Source: Spirochaetaceae bacterium
Lineage (GTDB): Bacteria > Spirochaetota > Spirochaetia > Treponematales > Breznakiellaceae
Length of the DNA stretch: 39,450 bases
Assembly: GCA_031281945.1 (NCBI GenBank)
Contig: JAITER010000063.1
Coordinates: forward strand, 1-39,450
Direction: 5' to 3'
The position numbers were made by a program, and so were the translations under genes. The notes under the pieces were generated by a model. That model made no database searches. It was given only the letters and a program-made list of their open reading frames with translations, and had not been told where the DNA came from. This document shows positions 30,807 through 37,599 of the stretch, one piece after another. Position 1 is the first letter of the stretch, and every line of letters starts with the position of its first letter.

Positions 30807-33800
30807 ATGAGTTTAGTTAGATCTGTCGTAAACCGTCCCACTACGGTTTTTATCATCTTTTTGTTGCTGGTGGGATTGGGCTTCTTTGCTTTTGTAAACT
30901 TGCCCATAGACCTTATGCCCGAAATAAACCCTCCCTACCTGGTTGTAAGCACCACATACACCGGAGCCGGCCCGGAAGAGGTTGAAAGAACGGTGACCCG
31001 CACCATAGAAGCGGCGCTCGCCGGGGTTTCAGGCCTGGAAAACGTAACTTCCACCTCCAGCAAAGGCTCCAGCGTGGTGGTTATGGAATTTACGTACGGC
31101 GTTGATTTGGTGGACGCCGCGAATTCGGTGCGGGACGCGATGGAAAGGATTCGCCGTTACCTTCCAACAGACGCCGATTCGCCTAGCATCTTCCGGTTCG
31201 ACCCTTCCTCGATGCCTATTATGGGCCTTACGGTTACAAGCCCAAACCGCAGCCCCGATGAACTGCGCCGCCTTGTGGAAGATACTATAGTCCCGCGCCT
31301 TGAACAAACGCCGGGCGTGGCCACCGCTACAGTAAGCGGGGGGCGCGAAAAAATAATCCGCGTGGAAATCCCCGGCTCCAGACTGGAAGCGTATAATCTT
31401 ACGATAAGCGGGATTCAAGCTTTAATCGCCGCGCAAAACTCCCAGGTGGCCGCCGGCACAATAACCGAAGGCGGGCTTTCTTACATACTTACAACTATGG
31501 GCGAGTACAGTTCTATAGACGACATACGCAACACCGTCATAGCCTACAAAGGCGGCGGCTATGTAAACGGCCAGGTTATGCAGCCGGTTCCTGTAAAACT
31601 GCGTGATATAGCCAACGTGTTTGAGGGCTATCGCGATGAAACCAGTTCGGTTTTGGTTAACAGCGAGCGCGCCGTTCAGATGTCGGTGCAAAAACAAAGC
31701 GGGAAAAATTCGGTTTTGGTGGCGAAAGAGTTGCGCAACCGCCTGCCGCTAATACAAAAAGAAATACCGGCGGACGTTCAAATAAAAGAATTGTTTAACA
31801 CCACCGATTCAATTGAAGCGTCTATAAGCCAGGTTACCTCCACCGCTATAAGCGGGGCGCTTCTGGCCGTTTTAATACTTTTTTTGTTTCTGCGCTCAAT
31901 CAAACCCACTCTGATTATAGGGGTGAGCATTCCGGTTTCAATTATTGTAACTATAATGCTGATGTACTTTTCCGGCCTGACTTTAAATATGATGACGCTG
32001 GCCGGCCTCGTGCTCGGCATAGGGATGCTTGTAGACAACTCCATAGTTATATTGGAGAACATATACCACTACCGCGAAAAAGGCTCAAAATTGATTCCCG
32101 CGGCGATTTTAGGATCTTCCGAGATGATCACCGCAATTTTCGCTTCCACGCTCACCACAATCTGCGTTTTCGCGCCGCTGGTTATGTTCCAAAGCCTGCT
32201 GGAAATGGCGGGCGAAATGTTTTCCGGCCTGGCGTTCACCGTGGTCATTTCATTGGGAATTTCGCTTCTTACGGCCACATTCCTTGTTCCGGTTTTGGCC
32301 AGTCATTATTTTCCGCTTGTAACCAGAAAACAAAAGCCGCTTACAGGTTTTTTGGCGGCCCTCGACAAAATCTTTGAAAATTTTTTTTCCGGCCTGGATA
32401 AAAAATACCGCAATTCCATAAAGTGGGTGCTAGGCCACAAACTCGTAGTCGTCATCCCCACAATCCTGCTGTTTGCCGTGAGCATAGCCGCCATTCCAAA
32501 AATAGGCTGGCATTTTATGCCGGAACAAGACCAGGATTCCGTTTCTATTAGCATAACGATGCCTTTGGGAACGCCGCTGGAAGAAACTGCGCAAACTTTG
32601 ACGCAACTTCAGGCGCTCGTGGAAAAAGAAGTAAAGGGATATGAGGCGCTGATTTTAAATGCGGGAGGCGGCGGCGGAGGCATGGGTATGAGGCAGGCCC
32701 AGTCGCATACCGGAAGCCTGCGCATCAACCTGCCGGATTTTGACGAGCGCATAGATACGGCGGACTCTATTAAAGCCAAAATGCGTAAATATTTTAACGA
32801 TTTTCCCGGCGTGAGCTTTAGATTTTCAGGCGGTATGGGAGGCATGGGAGGAAGCGGTACGCCGATAGACATCGTTTTAAGGACGGACGACCTAAAAAAA
32901 GGCAAAGAAATAGCGGAAAAAATATCCGATCTGCTTAAAGAGGTTCCAGAGGCGGTGGAGCCCCAGGTTGATTTGAAAGACGGCCTTCCACAATACGAAA
33001 TACTGCTTGACCGCGAGCGTATGTACTCGCTAGGCCTTAACGCCGCGACCGTGGGAAACGAGTTGAAGGCGGCGGTGGACGGTCTTATCGCCACCCGTTA
33101 CAGGGCCTCCGGCATAGACTATGACGTAGTGTTGATTTTGGCGGAAAGCGACCGCAGCAGCCTGCCGGCGCTGGACCGCATTTTTGTAAACAGCCCCGCA
33201 ACTAACAGCAGAGTGCCGCTTTCCAACTTCGCCCAGTTTAGCCCCGGAACCGGCCCGATGACTATAAGCCGCGAAAATCAAAGCCGTGTAATACACGTAA
33301 CTTGCGGCCTGCAAGCCGGAACGAAACTAAACGCGGCGGAAGAAAAAATAAGAGCGCTTGTGCAAAGCCGTATACCCGCGGAAGAAGACGTGGTGATTGA
33401 TTTTTCAGGCGACAACTCCGAAATGCTAAAACTTATGAAACGTTTCCTTCTAATTATTATAGTCGCTATATTTTTGGTGTTCGGCGTTATGGCCAGCCTT
33501 TTTGAAAGCTTCCGCGATCCGTTCATCATACTTTTCACCATCCCGCTTTCGCTTATAGGCGTAGTCGCCATATACGCGATGACGGGAGATATGTTCAATA
33601 TTTTAACGGCTGTCGGCCTTTTGGTTTTGGTGGGCGTAATTGTAAATAACGGCATAGTCCTGGTGGACTACACGAATTTGCTGCGTAAAAGAGGTTTTTC
33701 TTTAACAGACGCCTGCGTGGAAGCGGCCGGGAACCGCCTGCGCCCAATTTTAATGACCACTTTAACTACGGTTTTGGGACTTATTCCAATGGCTTTCGCC

Positions 33801-34016
33801 CCAGGCGAGGGCAGCGAAATGGTCGGCCCCATAGGAAAAACCGTTTTAGGCGGCCTAACTTTCGGAACCATAATGACTCTGTTTTTAATGCCTACCGTTT
33901 ACACCATATTTAATAAACGCTCGGACGAGCGCGCGGCCAGAGCGGAGGCTAGGAGGGAGCGTATAGCCGCGGGCCTTTCCGCGAAAAGCTCCCGTAAAGA
34001 AGGAGGAGCGCAATGA
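30807..34016 (+). CDS. RND-superfamily efflux pump, AcrB/SwrC-like (HAE1)
   Basis: 1069 residues, with the full RND layout: one N-terminal membrane helix, a first periplasmic loop, six membrane helices (about 335-550), a second periplasmic loop and five to six more helices to the end. Family sequence landmarks are YTGAGPEEVERTVTRTIE (about 51-68), LVLGIGMLVDNSIVILENI in helix 4 (the proton-relay helix; here Asp-Asn instead of the Asp-Asp of AcrB), FRFSGGMGG in the second loop and LVLVGVIVNNGIVLVDYTNL in helix 10. A glycine-rich loop (NAGGGGGGMGMRQ, about 613-625) precedes the second loop. It exports drugs, detergents or other lipophilic compounds driven by the proton gradient. It is 26 bp after the adaptor gene and overlaps the PII-like gene by four bases. 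Confidence 0.92.
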   Translation: MSLVRSVVNRPTTVFIIFLLLVGLGFFAFVNLPIDLMPEINPPYLVVSTTYTGAGPEEVERTVTRTIEAALAGVSGLENVTSTSSKGSSVVVMEFTYGVDLVDAANSVRDAMERIRRYLPTDADSPSIFRFDPSSMPIMGLTVTSPNRSPDELRRLVEDTIVPRLEQTPGVATATVSGGREKIIRVEIPGSRLEAYNLTISGIQALIAAQNSQVAAGTITEGGLSYILTTMGEYSSIDDIRNTVIAYKGGGYVNGQVMQPVPVKLRDIANVFEGYRDETSSVLVNSERAVQMSVQKQSGKNSVLVAKELRNRLPLIQKEIPADVQIKELFNTTDSIEASISQVTSTAISGALLAVLILFLFLRSIKPTLIIGVSIPVSIIVTIMLMYFSGLTLNMMTLAGLVLGIGMLVDNSIVILENIYHYREKGSKLIPAAILGSSEMITAIFASTLTTICVFAPLVMFQSLLEMAGEMFSGLAFTVVISLGISLLTATFLVPVLASHYFPLVTRKQKPLTGFLAALDKIFENFFSGLDKKYRNSIKWVLGHKLVVVIPTILLFAVSIAAIPKIGWHFMPEQDQDSVSISITMPLGTPLEETAQTLTQLQALVEKEVKGYEALILNAGGGGGGMGMRQAQSHTGSLRINLPDFDERIDTADSIKAKMRKYFNDFPGVSFRFSGGMGGMGGSGTPIDIVLRTDDLKKGKEIAEKISDLLKEVPEAVEPQVDLKDGLPQYEILLDRERMYSLGLNAATVGNELKAAVDGLIATRYRASGIDYDVVLILAESDRSSLPALDRIFVNSPATNSRVPLSNFAQFSPGTGPMTISRENQSRVIHVTCGLQAGTKLNAAEEKIRALVQSRIPAEEDVVIDFSGDNSEMLKLMKRFLLIIIVAIFLVFGVMASLFESFRDPFIILFTIPLSLIGVVAIYAMTGDMFNILTAVGLLVLVGVIVNNGIVLVDYTNLLRKRGFSLTDACVEAAGNRLRPILMTTLTTVLGLIPMAFAPGEGSEMVGPIGKTVLGGLTFGTIMTLFLMPTVYTIFNKRSDERAARAEARRERIAAGLSAKSSRKEGGAQ

Positions 34017-34297
34017 TACGTTTGGAAATTATCGCCAATAATTCTGTGGAAGAAAATATACTGGATGAATTCAAAAGCTCAGGCGTAGCCAAACATTATA
34101 CAAAAATACCCAACATACACGGCGTCGGATCAAGCGGATCGCGCTTGGGCGACCCGATTTGGCCGGAAGAAAACTTTTCTTTTGTAATTTGGTGCGAAGA
34201 AGAAGAGGCCGCGCTTATAAAAGAAGCCGTAAAAAGGGTGAAATCTAGCTTCCCAAACGAAGGCGTAAAAGTTTTCAGTTTATCTTCTGTTTCGTAG
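34013..34297 (+). CDS. PII-like small protein coupled to the RND pump
   Basis: 94 residues, starting at an ATG that overlaps the RND stop codon (ATGA). The layout is that of a ferredoxin-like PII-fold: MIRLEIIANNSVEENILDEF, then HYTKIPNIHGVGSSGSRLGD, PIWPEENFSFVIWCEE, AALIKEAVKRVKSSFPNEG and VKVFSLSS. The GVGSSGSRLGDPIWPEEN loop is where PII proteins bind nucleotides and effectors (T-loop position). Small PII-like proteins next to RND or other transporter genes are known, and are thought to sense a nucleotide or metal and regulate the transporter, but the ligand here is unknown. The ATGA overlap strongly suggests coupled translation and a role in controlling the pump. Confidence 0.75.
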   Translation: MIRLEIIANNSVEENILDEFKSSGVAKHYTKIPNIHGVGSSGSRLGDPIWPEENFSFVIWCEEEEAALIKEAVKRVKSSFPNEGVKVFSLSSVS

Positions 34298-34336
34298 CCG
34301 GCGGCGCCTTCCGGCCTTGAAATTTTATATTTATGA

Positions 34337-34377
34337 CGTATTTTAGCCGTTGCGTTCCGCGTAACGGTTAAAATACG
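34337..34377 (+). terminator. Strong inverted repeat after the RND operon
   Basis: CGTATTTTAGCCGTTGCG (34337-34354) pairs with CGTAACGGTTAAAATACG (34360-34377) with two G-U positions and a 5-nt loop, giving an 18-bp stem. It lies 39 bp past the PII-like gene. No T run follows; it may still terminate or stabilise the transcript end. Confidence 0.55.
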
Positions 34378-34440
34378 CGCTTTCAACTCCGCCGCTCGCC
34401 GCCAGACGTTTTCGTTTTAATAGCTTGGCGCGGTTGTTAG

Positions 34441-34918
34441 ACTTGTTCGCTAACCCTGTTAAATCCGTAACCCAAAGTTAATAATAGCGCAAATAATAGT
34501 TATTCTTAGCAAACACATCGACAACTATGTGTTCAAAGGATGACGCGCCGCGCTTTTAGAACTTTCTTGTCAGGCGGACGGAAGCTTTTATCTTTTATCA
34601 AGGCGTCTTCCACCCGTTGCATCGTCTCACAAACAGCGCTCTTTCCAAGGCCGTAATCGCCGCCGATGCTTTCCATCGTCCGATACTCCCGCGGATATTT
34701 CAATGTTATGTACAATTTGTCTTCTATCGCCAACTTGGGCGGTTTCCCTCCCCTTTGGCGCGGAATGTCGAATTCTTTCTGAAGAATTGACTTCATCTTT
34801 TCAAACGCATCAGGTTTCACCCCGTATAACCGTTTAAATAACGCCGCTTTGGCATCCGCCGCCGCTTCTCTCCTTCCCATGCCTTGATTATATCTTCTTG
34901 CCGGGCGAGCGAACAAGT
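34441..34918 (-). mobile_element. IS5/IS427-like insertion sequence, internally deleted (copy 2)
   Basis: The element is bounded by inverted ends ACTTGTTCGC (34441-34450) and GCGAACAAGT (34909-34918). It contains the first open frame of an IS427-type transposase on the minus strand, then the first few codons of the second frame (reading FEHIVVDV in a shifted frame just after the ORFA stop) and almost nothing after that. A complete element would be about 850 bp. The flanks begin with TA on both sides (TTA before, TTA after), consistent with a TA target. A second, nearly identical end is at 1-114. Confidence 0.7.
34533..34880 (-). pseudogene. IS5/IS427-like transposase, ORFA only
   Basis: Start at the ATG at 34880 (MGRREAAADAKAALFKRLYG); the frame is open up to 34916, but that part is the element's end. 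The protein has the HTH_Tnp_4-like fold: KPPKLAIEDKLYITLKYPRE, YRTMESIGGDYGLGKSAVC and a following helix, ending RPPDKKVLKARRVIL. In IS427-group elements this ORFA is joined to the DDE-carrying ORFB by a frameshift. Just past the stop the other frame reads FEHIVVDV, the usual opening of ORFB, and then ends. The catalytic part is therefore gone and no active transposase can be made from this copy. Confidence 0.7.
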
Positions 34919-34921
34919 TTA

Positions 34922-35207
34922 TTATATTCTTGTTCTATTAAAACTATCATTAAATTCCAAAAAAAAATCATCTTCATAAGTTGGTCTACCAATTACTAAG
35001 CATCCACCATCAGAAAATTTAAACATAACAGAATGGACTTGTTCGCCAACCCGGTTGGTTGTCGCTCAAGTCTTGCAAAATGCTGCGCATTTTGCGTTTT
35101 CAAGCGGAAGTTGTTCGAAAACTTGAAGTTTCCGAACAACTCTAATAAAAATTATTCTGTTCGTGGGAATAAAAAACATTAAAAGCATGAAATTCGCGCT
35201 TTGCCAT
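34922..35207 (-). pseudogene. Cassette gene interrupted by a dispersed repeat
   Basis: A strong ribosome site (AAGGAGG) leads to MAKREFHAFNVFYSHEQNNF and a TAG at the repeat edge (35142). Beyond the repeat, in the same direction, the frame reads HSVMFKFSDGGCLVIGRP then TYEDDFFLEFNDSF and ends at 34922. Joining the parts gives one protein of about 55 residues without an obvious family. The repeat at 35035-35142 evidently inserted in the middle, and the IS5-like element starts 3 bp past its stop. Confidence 0.5.
35035..35142 (+). repeat. Dispersed hairpin repeat, copy D
   Basis: Nearly identical to copy C at 12760: GGACTTGTTCGCCAACCCGG, GGTTGTCGCTCAAGTC, the palindrome GCAAAATGC-TGC-GCATTTTGC, AAGCGGAAGTTGTTCG and the end TTCCGAACAACTC. 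It is flanked by inverted AACAGAAT/ATTCTGTT and lies inside a cassette gene. Confidence 0.72.
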
Positions 35208-35309
35208 ATTTGGCCTCCTTTATGGTATAATTTAGGATACATATCTTATTTTATCTCTATCAATATTCTTTTCATTTTTTGAAATTTTAACCAATTTATC
35301 CCTAATTTC

Positions 35310-35393
35310 GCATAACGTTCCAGCGGTATGGCGACGGTTTTTCGCAACCCGAGCCGCCTACCGGAGACTACAGCATATACACTCATGTTATGC
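35310..35393 (-). other. attC-like site after a truncated lipoprotein gene
   Basis: 84 bp from GCATAAC to GTTATGC in inverted orientation. On the minus strand the distal end reads CGCCATACCGCTGGAACGTT then ATGCG, matching the 25-nt box of sites at 36561 and 39158; the proximal end GCATAAC overlaps the TAA stop codon of the gene at 35549. The internal arms GTAT..GC and GC.ATAC pair with a bulge, as in attC stems. Part of the interior is diverged. Confidence 0.55.
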
Positions 35394-35549
35394 GAAGCGC
35401 GCCAACTCGGTTGTGAATTCCATTGTATCGTCGCCGCATCGCCATTGACCAACAAATGAATTCCCGCCGCCGCCGTGATCACATCCAACGAAAGTCAAAT
35501 CTAACGCCATCGCCAACATTCACGGAACAGAAAAGTCTACATTTTTCAT
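35388..35549 (-). pseudogene. Truncated cassette lipoprotein gene with in-frame TGA
   Basis: A good ribosome site (AAGGAG) before the ATG at 35549 leads to MKNVDFSVP and a TGA at codon 10. After it the same frame continues as MLAMALDLTFVGC, a lipoprotein signal, then DHGGGGNSFVGQWRCGDDTM and EFTTELARFA with the stop inside the attC-like site. Short lipoproteins of the form 'GC D.GGGGNSFVGTW' are frequent in Treponema. The remaining coding part is only about 43 residues, so it is either a remnant or a very small protein starting at the second ATG. Confidence 0.45.
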
Positions 35550-35654
35550 CTGAATACTCCTTGTGGTTTTTCCGCCGCCTTAATTTATATATACAATACG
35601 CTCGTATTATTTTTTCAAGATATTTTCGGCGCATTGCGCATATTTAAAATTGGT

Positions 35655-35685
35655 CGTCTCTAAAACAGAATCAATTTTAGAGACG
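35655..35685 (-). terminator. Terminator-like hairpin after the two small cassette genes
   Basis: CGTCTCTAAAA (35655-35665) pairs exactly with TTTTAGAGACG (35675-35685) around a 9-nt loop, 9 bp past the stop codon at 35694. No clear T run follows on the minus strand. Confidence 0.5.
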
Positions 35686-35693
35686 CCTTGCCA

Positions 35694-35879
35694 TTATTTC
35701 TTTTTGCTGGTTTCTGACGCTATGATAACGCCACCCCCGCCAACGGCAGCGCCAATAATAGCCCCTACCGCCGTTCCAACGCCAGGCGCAACTATAGTTC
35801 CTATCGCGGCGCCGGCGCCTCCAACCGCACCTGTTGCGGCCAACGCCCCTTCACTTTTTTTGTCGTTATATTCGCCCAT
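35694..35879 (-). CDS. Glycine-zipper small protein
   Basis: 61 residues, ATG at 35879 preceded by GAGG. After a charged start (MGEYNDKKSEG) nearly the whole sequence is Gly/Ala/Val: GALAATGAVGGAGAAIGTIV, GVGTAVGAIIGAAVGGGGVI, ending SETSKKK. This is a repeated GxxxG glycine zipper with membrane-inserting potential, similar to class IIb bacteriocins, holin-like peptides or surface glycine-zipper proteins. There is no signal peptide or double-glycine leader that I can see, unless the GG at 20-21 serves. It sits 12 bp after a 47-residue cysteine-containing protein in the same direction, so the two probably act together. Confidence 0.6.
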   Translation of the reverse strand: MGEYNDKKSEGALAATGAVGGAGAAIGTIVAPGVGTAVGAIIGAAVGGGGVIIASETSKKK

Positions 35880-35891
35880 TTTTTCCTCTTT

Positions 35892-36035
35892 TTAGTTTTC
35901 ATTGGGAAAACCACTATATACATCTTCAGTGGTTTCATTATCATCTGATTTTCCATTCACACAATCCCAGAAATCCGGGCAATTAGGGCAATCCCCAATT
36001 GCTTTCAATTCTGGTTGACTGCGTTTATAAGCCAT
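35892..36035 (-). CDS. Small cysteine-containing cassette protein
   Basis: 47 residues, too short for most gene finders. The ATG at 36035 is preceded by AGGATGA. The sequence holds a CPNC motif (residues 16-19) and a further cysteine at 25 (CPNCPDFWDC), in an otherwise acidic protein (KSDDNETTEDVY). This may bind a metal or form a redox pair. It directly precedes the glycine-zipper gene (12 bp) with which it may form an operon; one attractive but unproven reading is a bacteriocin-like peptide with an immunity or processing partner. Confidence 0.5.
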   Translation of the reverse strand: MAYKRSQPELKAIGDCPNCPDFWDCVNGKSDDNETTEDVYSGFPNEN

Positions 36036-36110
36036 AGCTCATCCTGTTAATCTTCTCTTTTGTTTATACAACGTCATGTTTTTGCGCCGCGGGCGGCGCG
36101 GAGGCGTCTT

Positions 36111-36494
36111 TTAATCTTCCGGTTTATGGGGGCATTCCTTCCAGGGTTCTTTTTCAGGATGTATCAACCCCAAAATAGCATTTGTTATAGCCAAAACAAC
36201 CCATTTAGGCAATTTCTGCTTTTCTCCAATAGCCCAGGCGATTTTAACAACTTCTTGGCTCCTACTGTCATAATGCTACACCACCCAGAAACTCTGACTT
36301 TAAGGACAACACCATATTCTTGTAAATGTCATGCGCCTTTTGATTTTCTCCCTTATCTAATGCTATAAAAGCCGGTTTAAGAGAGTTTTCCCATATCGCA
36401 ACATATTTCGCCGCAACCGCTTATTCTCCTTTGCCGTCAATTTCGGCGCAAATACGGGGGCAATCTCATAATACTCCGCAATTTCCGCCTTCAT
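36111..36494 (-). pseudogene. Frameshifted cassette gene, CFI-box-CTERM-like C-terminal region
   Basis: Read in three successive frames the minus strand gives one protein tail: MKAEIAEYYEIAPVF, then (shifted) AKYVAIWENSLKPAFIALD and KGENQKAHDIYKNMVLSLKS, then (shifted) VVKIAWAIGEKQKLPKWVVL, ending PEKEPWKECPHKPED. The EYYEIAP...IWENSLKP...IYKNMVL pattern resembles the helical tail found in CFI-box-CTERM and related bacterial proteins. At least two indels break it, and the part before MKAE is missing, so the start of this cassette already lies inside the gene. Confidence 0.5.
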
Positions 36495-36583
36495 TTTACG
36501 GGCGTTCCGTATCGTAGGCGCGGACGGCCCCCGCGCCCATAAATTTCAGATTTTATGGCACATAACGTTCCGGCTGTATGCGA
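36490..36583 (-). repeat. 94-bp direct repeat (copy 1) at a cassette start
   Basis: Nearly identical to 39088-39181: TTCATTTTACGGGCGTTC, then CGTATCGTAGGCGCGGACG, ATAAATTTCAGATTTTATGG and CACATAACGTTC. It spans the end of an attC-like site and the first 70 bp of the following cassette, where the coding meaning (SAPTIRNARKM) is also shared. This is the footprint expected when two cassettes derive from the same ancestor. Confidence 0.75.
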
Positions 36584-36671
36584 CGGCGTGGGAATGTAGC
36601 GTAGGGGAATGACCTAGCCATTGCGGAGGCCGAGGGCCTTTAGGCCCCGAAGCGCATACAGACCTGTTATG
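36561..36671 (-). other. attC-like recombination site (best preserved)
   Basis: CATAAC (36561-36566) pairs with GTTATG (36666-36671), and CTGTATGCG (36574-36582) with CGCATACAG (36653-36661). The spacers between outer and inner arms are 7 and 4 bases, the unequal spacing typical of attC folded as single-stranded DNA. On the minus strand the distal end reads CGCATACAGCCGGAACGTT then ATGTGC. It lies 21 bp past the stop codon of the HAD gene, exactly where an attC is expected in a cassette. Confidence 0.72.
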
Positions 36672-36692
36672 CGCTGTTTGCCCGCACCCAAT

Positions 36693-37373
36693 TTATTCCA
36701 TATTTTTTATTTGTTCTATTCTTATTTCTTCCAATCGCTCTACAGTTATTTCCGCCATTTCTTCCGGTATCCTTGGTTCTTGTTCCTTATGTATCCCAGT
36801 CTTTATCCGAACCGTTTTCATTCCGACCATCTTTGCCGGAATTATGTCTTTATCTATCCGATCCCCAACCATTATGCTTTCTTCTGCTTTACAATTACAT
36901 CTTTTTAATATTTCTTCATAATACCTTGGATTAGGTTTTGTCATTTTATAATCATCCTGTATTTCAGTATATGTAAAATATTTTATTAGTTCTTTATCCG
37001 ACAGAAATTCTTTAAAGTCTTTCCCATATTGGCCCAAAATGCCTATTTTGTAATACTTTGAATATTTTATCAAAAAATCTTCAATCCCGTCCATCAGTTC
37101 AAAATTGCCATTCAATTTTCCTATTTTATTTTTATAGTCCATTTTTGATATTTTAAATTTTTCCATGCCGTTTATATTTTTATATAAAATATAATCATAA
37201 ATTTTTGGTATAAATCTATACACGGCATCTTCAACATCTTTCCAATAATTTTCCATTGAATAATTTCCATTGTATTGCCTTATTATTTGAACAATAATTG
37301 CCGCTGAATTATTTTCAAAATTTGATTCATTGAGAATAACCCCACCAGCATCTAAAAAGATATTTTGTATCAT
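36693..37373 (-). CDS. HAD-family hydrolase (cassette gene)
   Basis: 226 residues. Haloacid-dehalogenase motifs are clear: motif I IFLDAGGVIL with nucleophile Asp7 and Gly at the position of the second Asp, motif II near GILGQYG, motif III lysine in TKPNPRYYEE and motif IV IMVGDRIDKDIIPA, followed by the usual GMKTVRIKTG. The cap region (about 40-90) is helical. The protein probably dephosphorylates a small metabolite; the substrate is unknown. The gene is far more AT-rich than the surrounding housekeeping genes, which fits acquisition by transfer. It has its own consensus promoter and ends 21 bp before an attC-like site. Confidence 0.83.
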   Translation of the reverse strand: MIQNIFLDAGGVILNESNFENNSAAIIVQIIRQYNGNYSMENYWKDVEDAVYRFIPKIYDYILYKNINGMEKFKISKMDYKNKIGKLNGNFELMDGIEDFLIKYSKYYKIGILGQYGKDFKEFLSDKELIKYFTYTEIQDDYKMTKPNPRYYEEILKRCNCKAEESIMVGDRIDKDIIPAKMVGMKTVRIKTGIHKEQEPRIPEEMAEITVERLEEIRIEQIKNME

Positions 37374-37399
37374 ACAATATCCTTTATTTAACCGTTTCT

Positions 37400-37427
37400 A
37401 TTATATTTTTTTCATTAATTTTGTCAA
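37400..37427 (-). promoter_or_regulatory. Consensus promoter of the HAD cassette gene
   Basis: On the minus strand TTGACA (37427-37422) and TATAAT (37405-37400) both match the sigma-70 consensus perfectly with a 16-bp spacer. The promoter lies between the upstream attC-like site (37460) and the gene start (37373), so this cassette can be expressed without an array promoter. Confidence 0.7.
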
Positions 37428-37459
37428 TATATTTCCAACAAATCTTATGGCAAATTGCA

Positions 37460-37590
37460 CATAACAATATGTATACGACGTTTCGGCAGGGCGAATAATC
37501 AAACCGTAGGTTTGCAACCCTACCAAAATGATTTTGCTCCATTACGAAACCGACCGCCGCCACATGGCGGCGGGCATGGGGTGGTTAGCG
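37460..37590 (-). other. attC-like site, diverged
   Basis: The distal end on the minus strand, CGTCGTATACATATTGTT then ATGTGC, resembles the conserved box of the other sites, and it lies 10 bp past the stop codon of the 475-residue lipoprotein. The proximal arm is GCTAAC rather than GCATAAC. Between the ends are two nested hairpins (GTTTCG/CGAAAC and AAACC/GGTTT, around 37475-37555). The assignment rests mostly on position and the distal box. Confidence 0.45.
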
Positions 37591-37599
37591 TCAATATAT

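Noticed and set aside
35246-35488. 80-codon minus-strand open frame across the attC-like site
   Set aside because: It overlaps both the site and the lipoprotein remnant in another frame; the ribosome site and lipobox belong to the gene starting at 35549, not to this frame.
36064-36110. A further attC-like site after the frameshifted CFI-box-like gene
   Set aside because: GCGCCGC/GCGGCGC arms and ACGTTGTATAAAC are suggestive by position, but the 25-nt box is not recognisable, so I did not call it.
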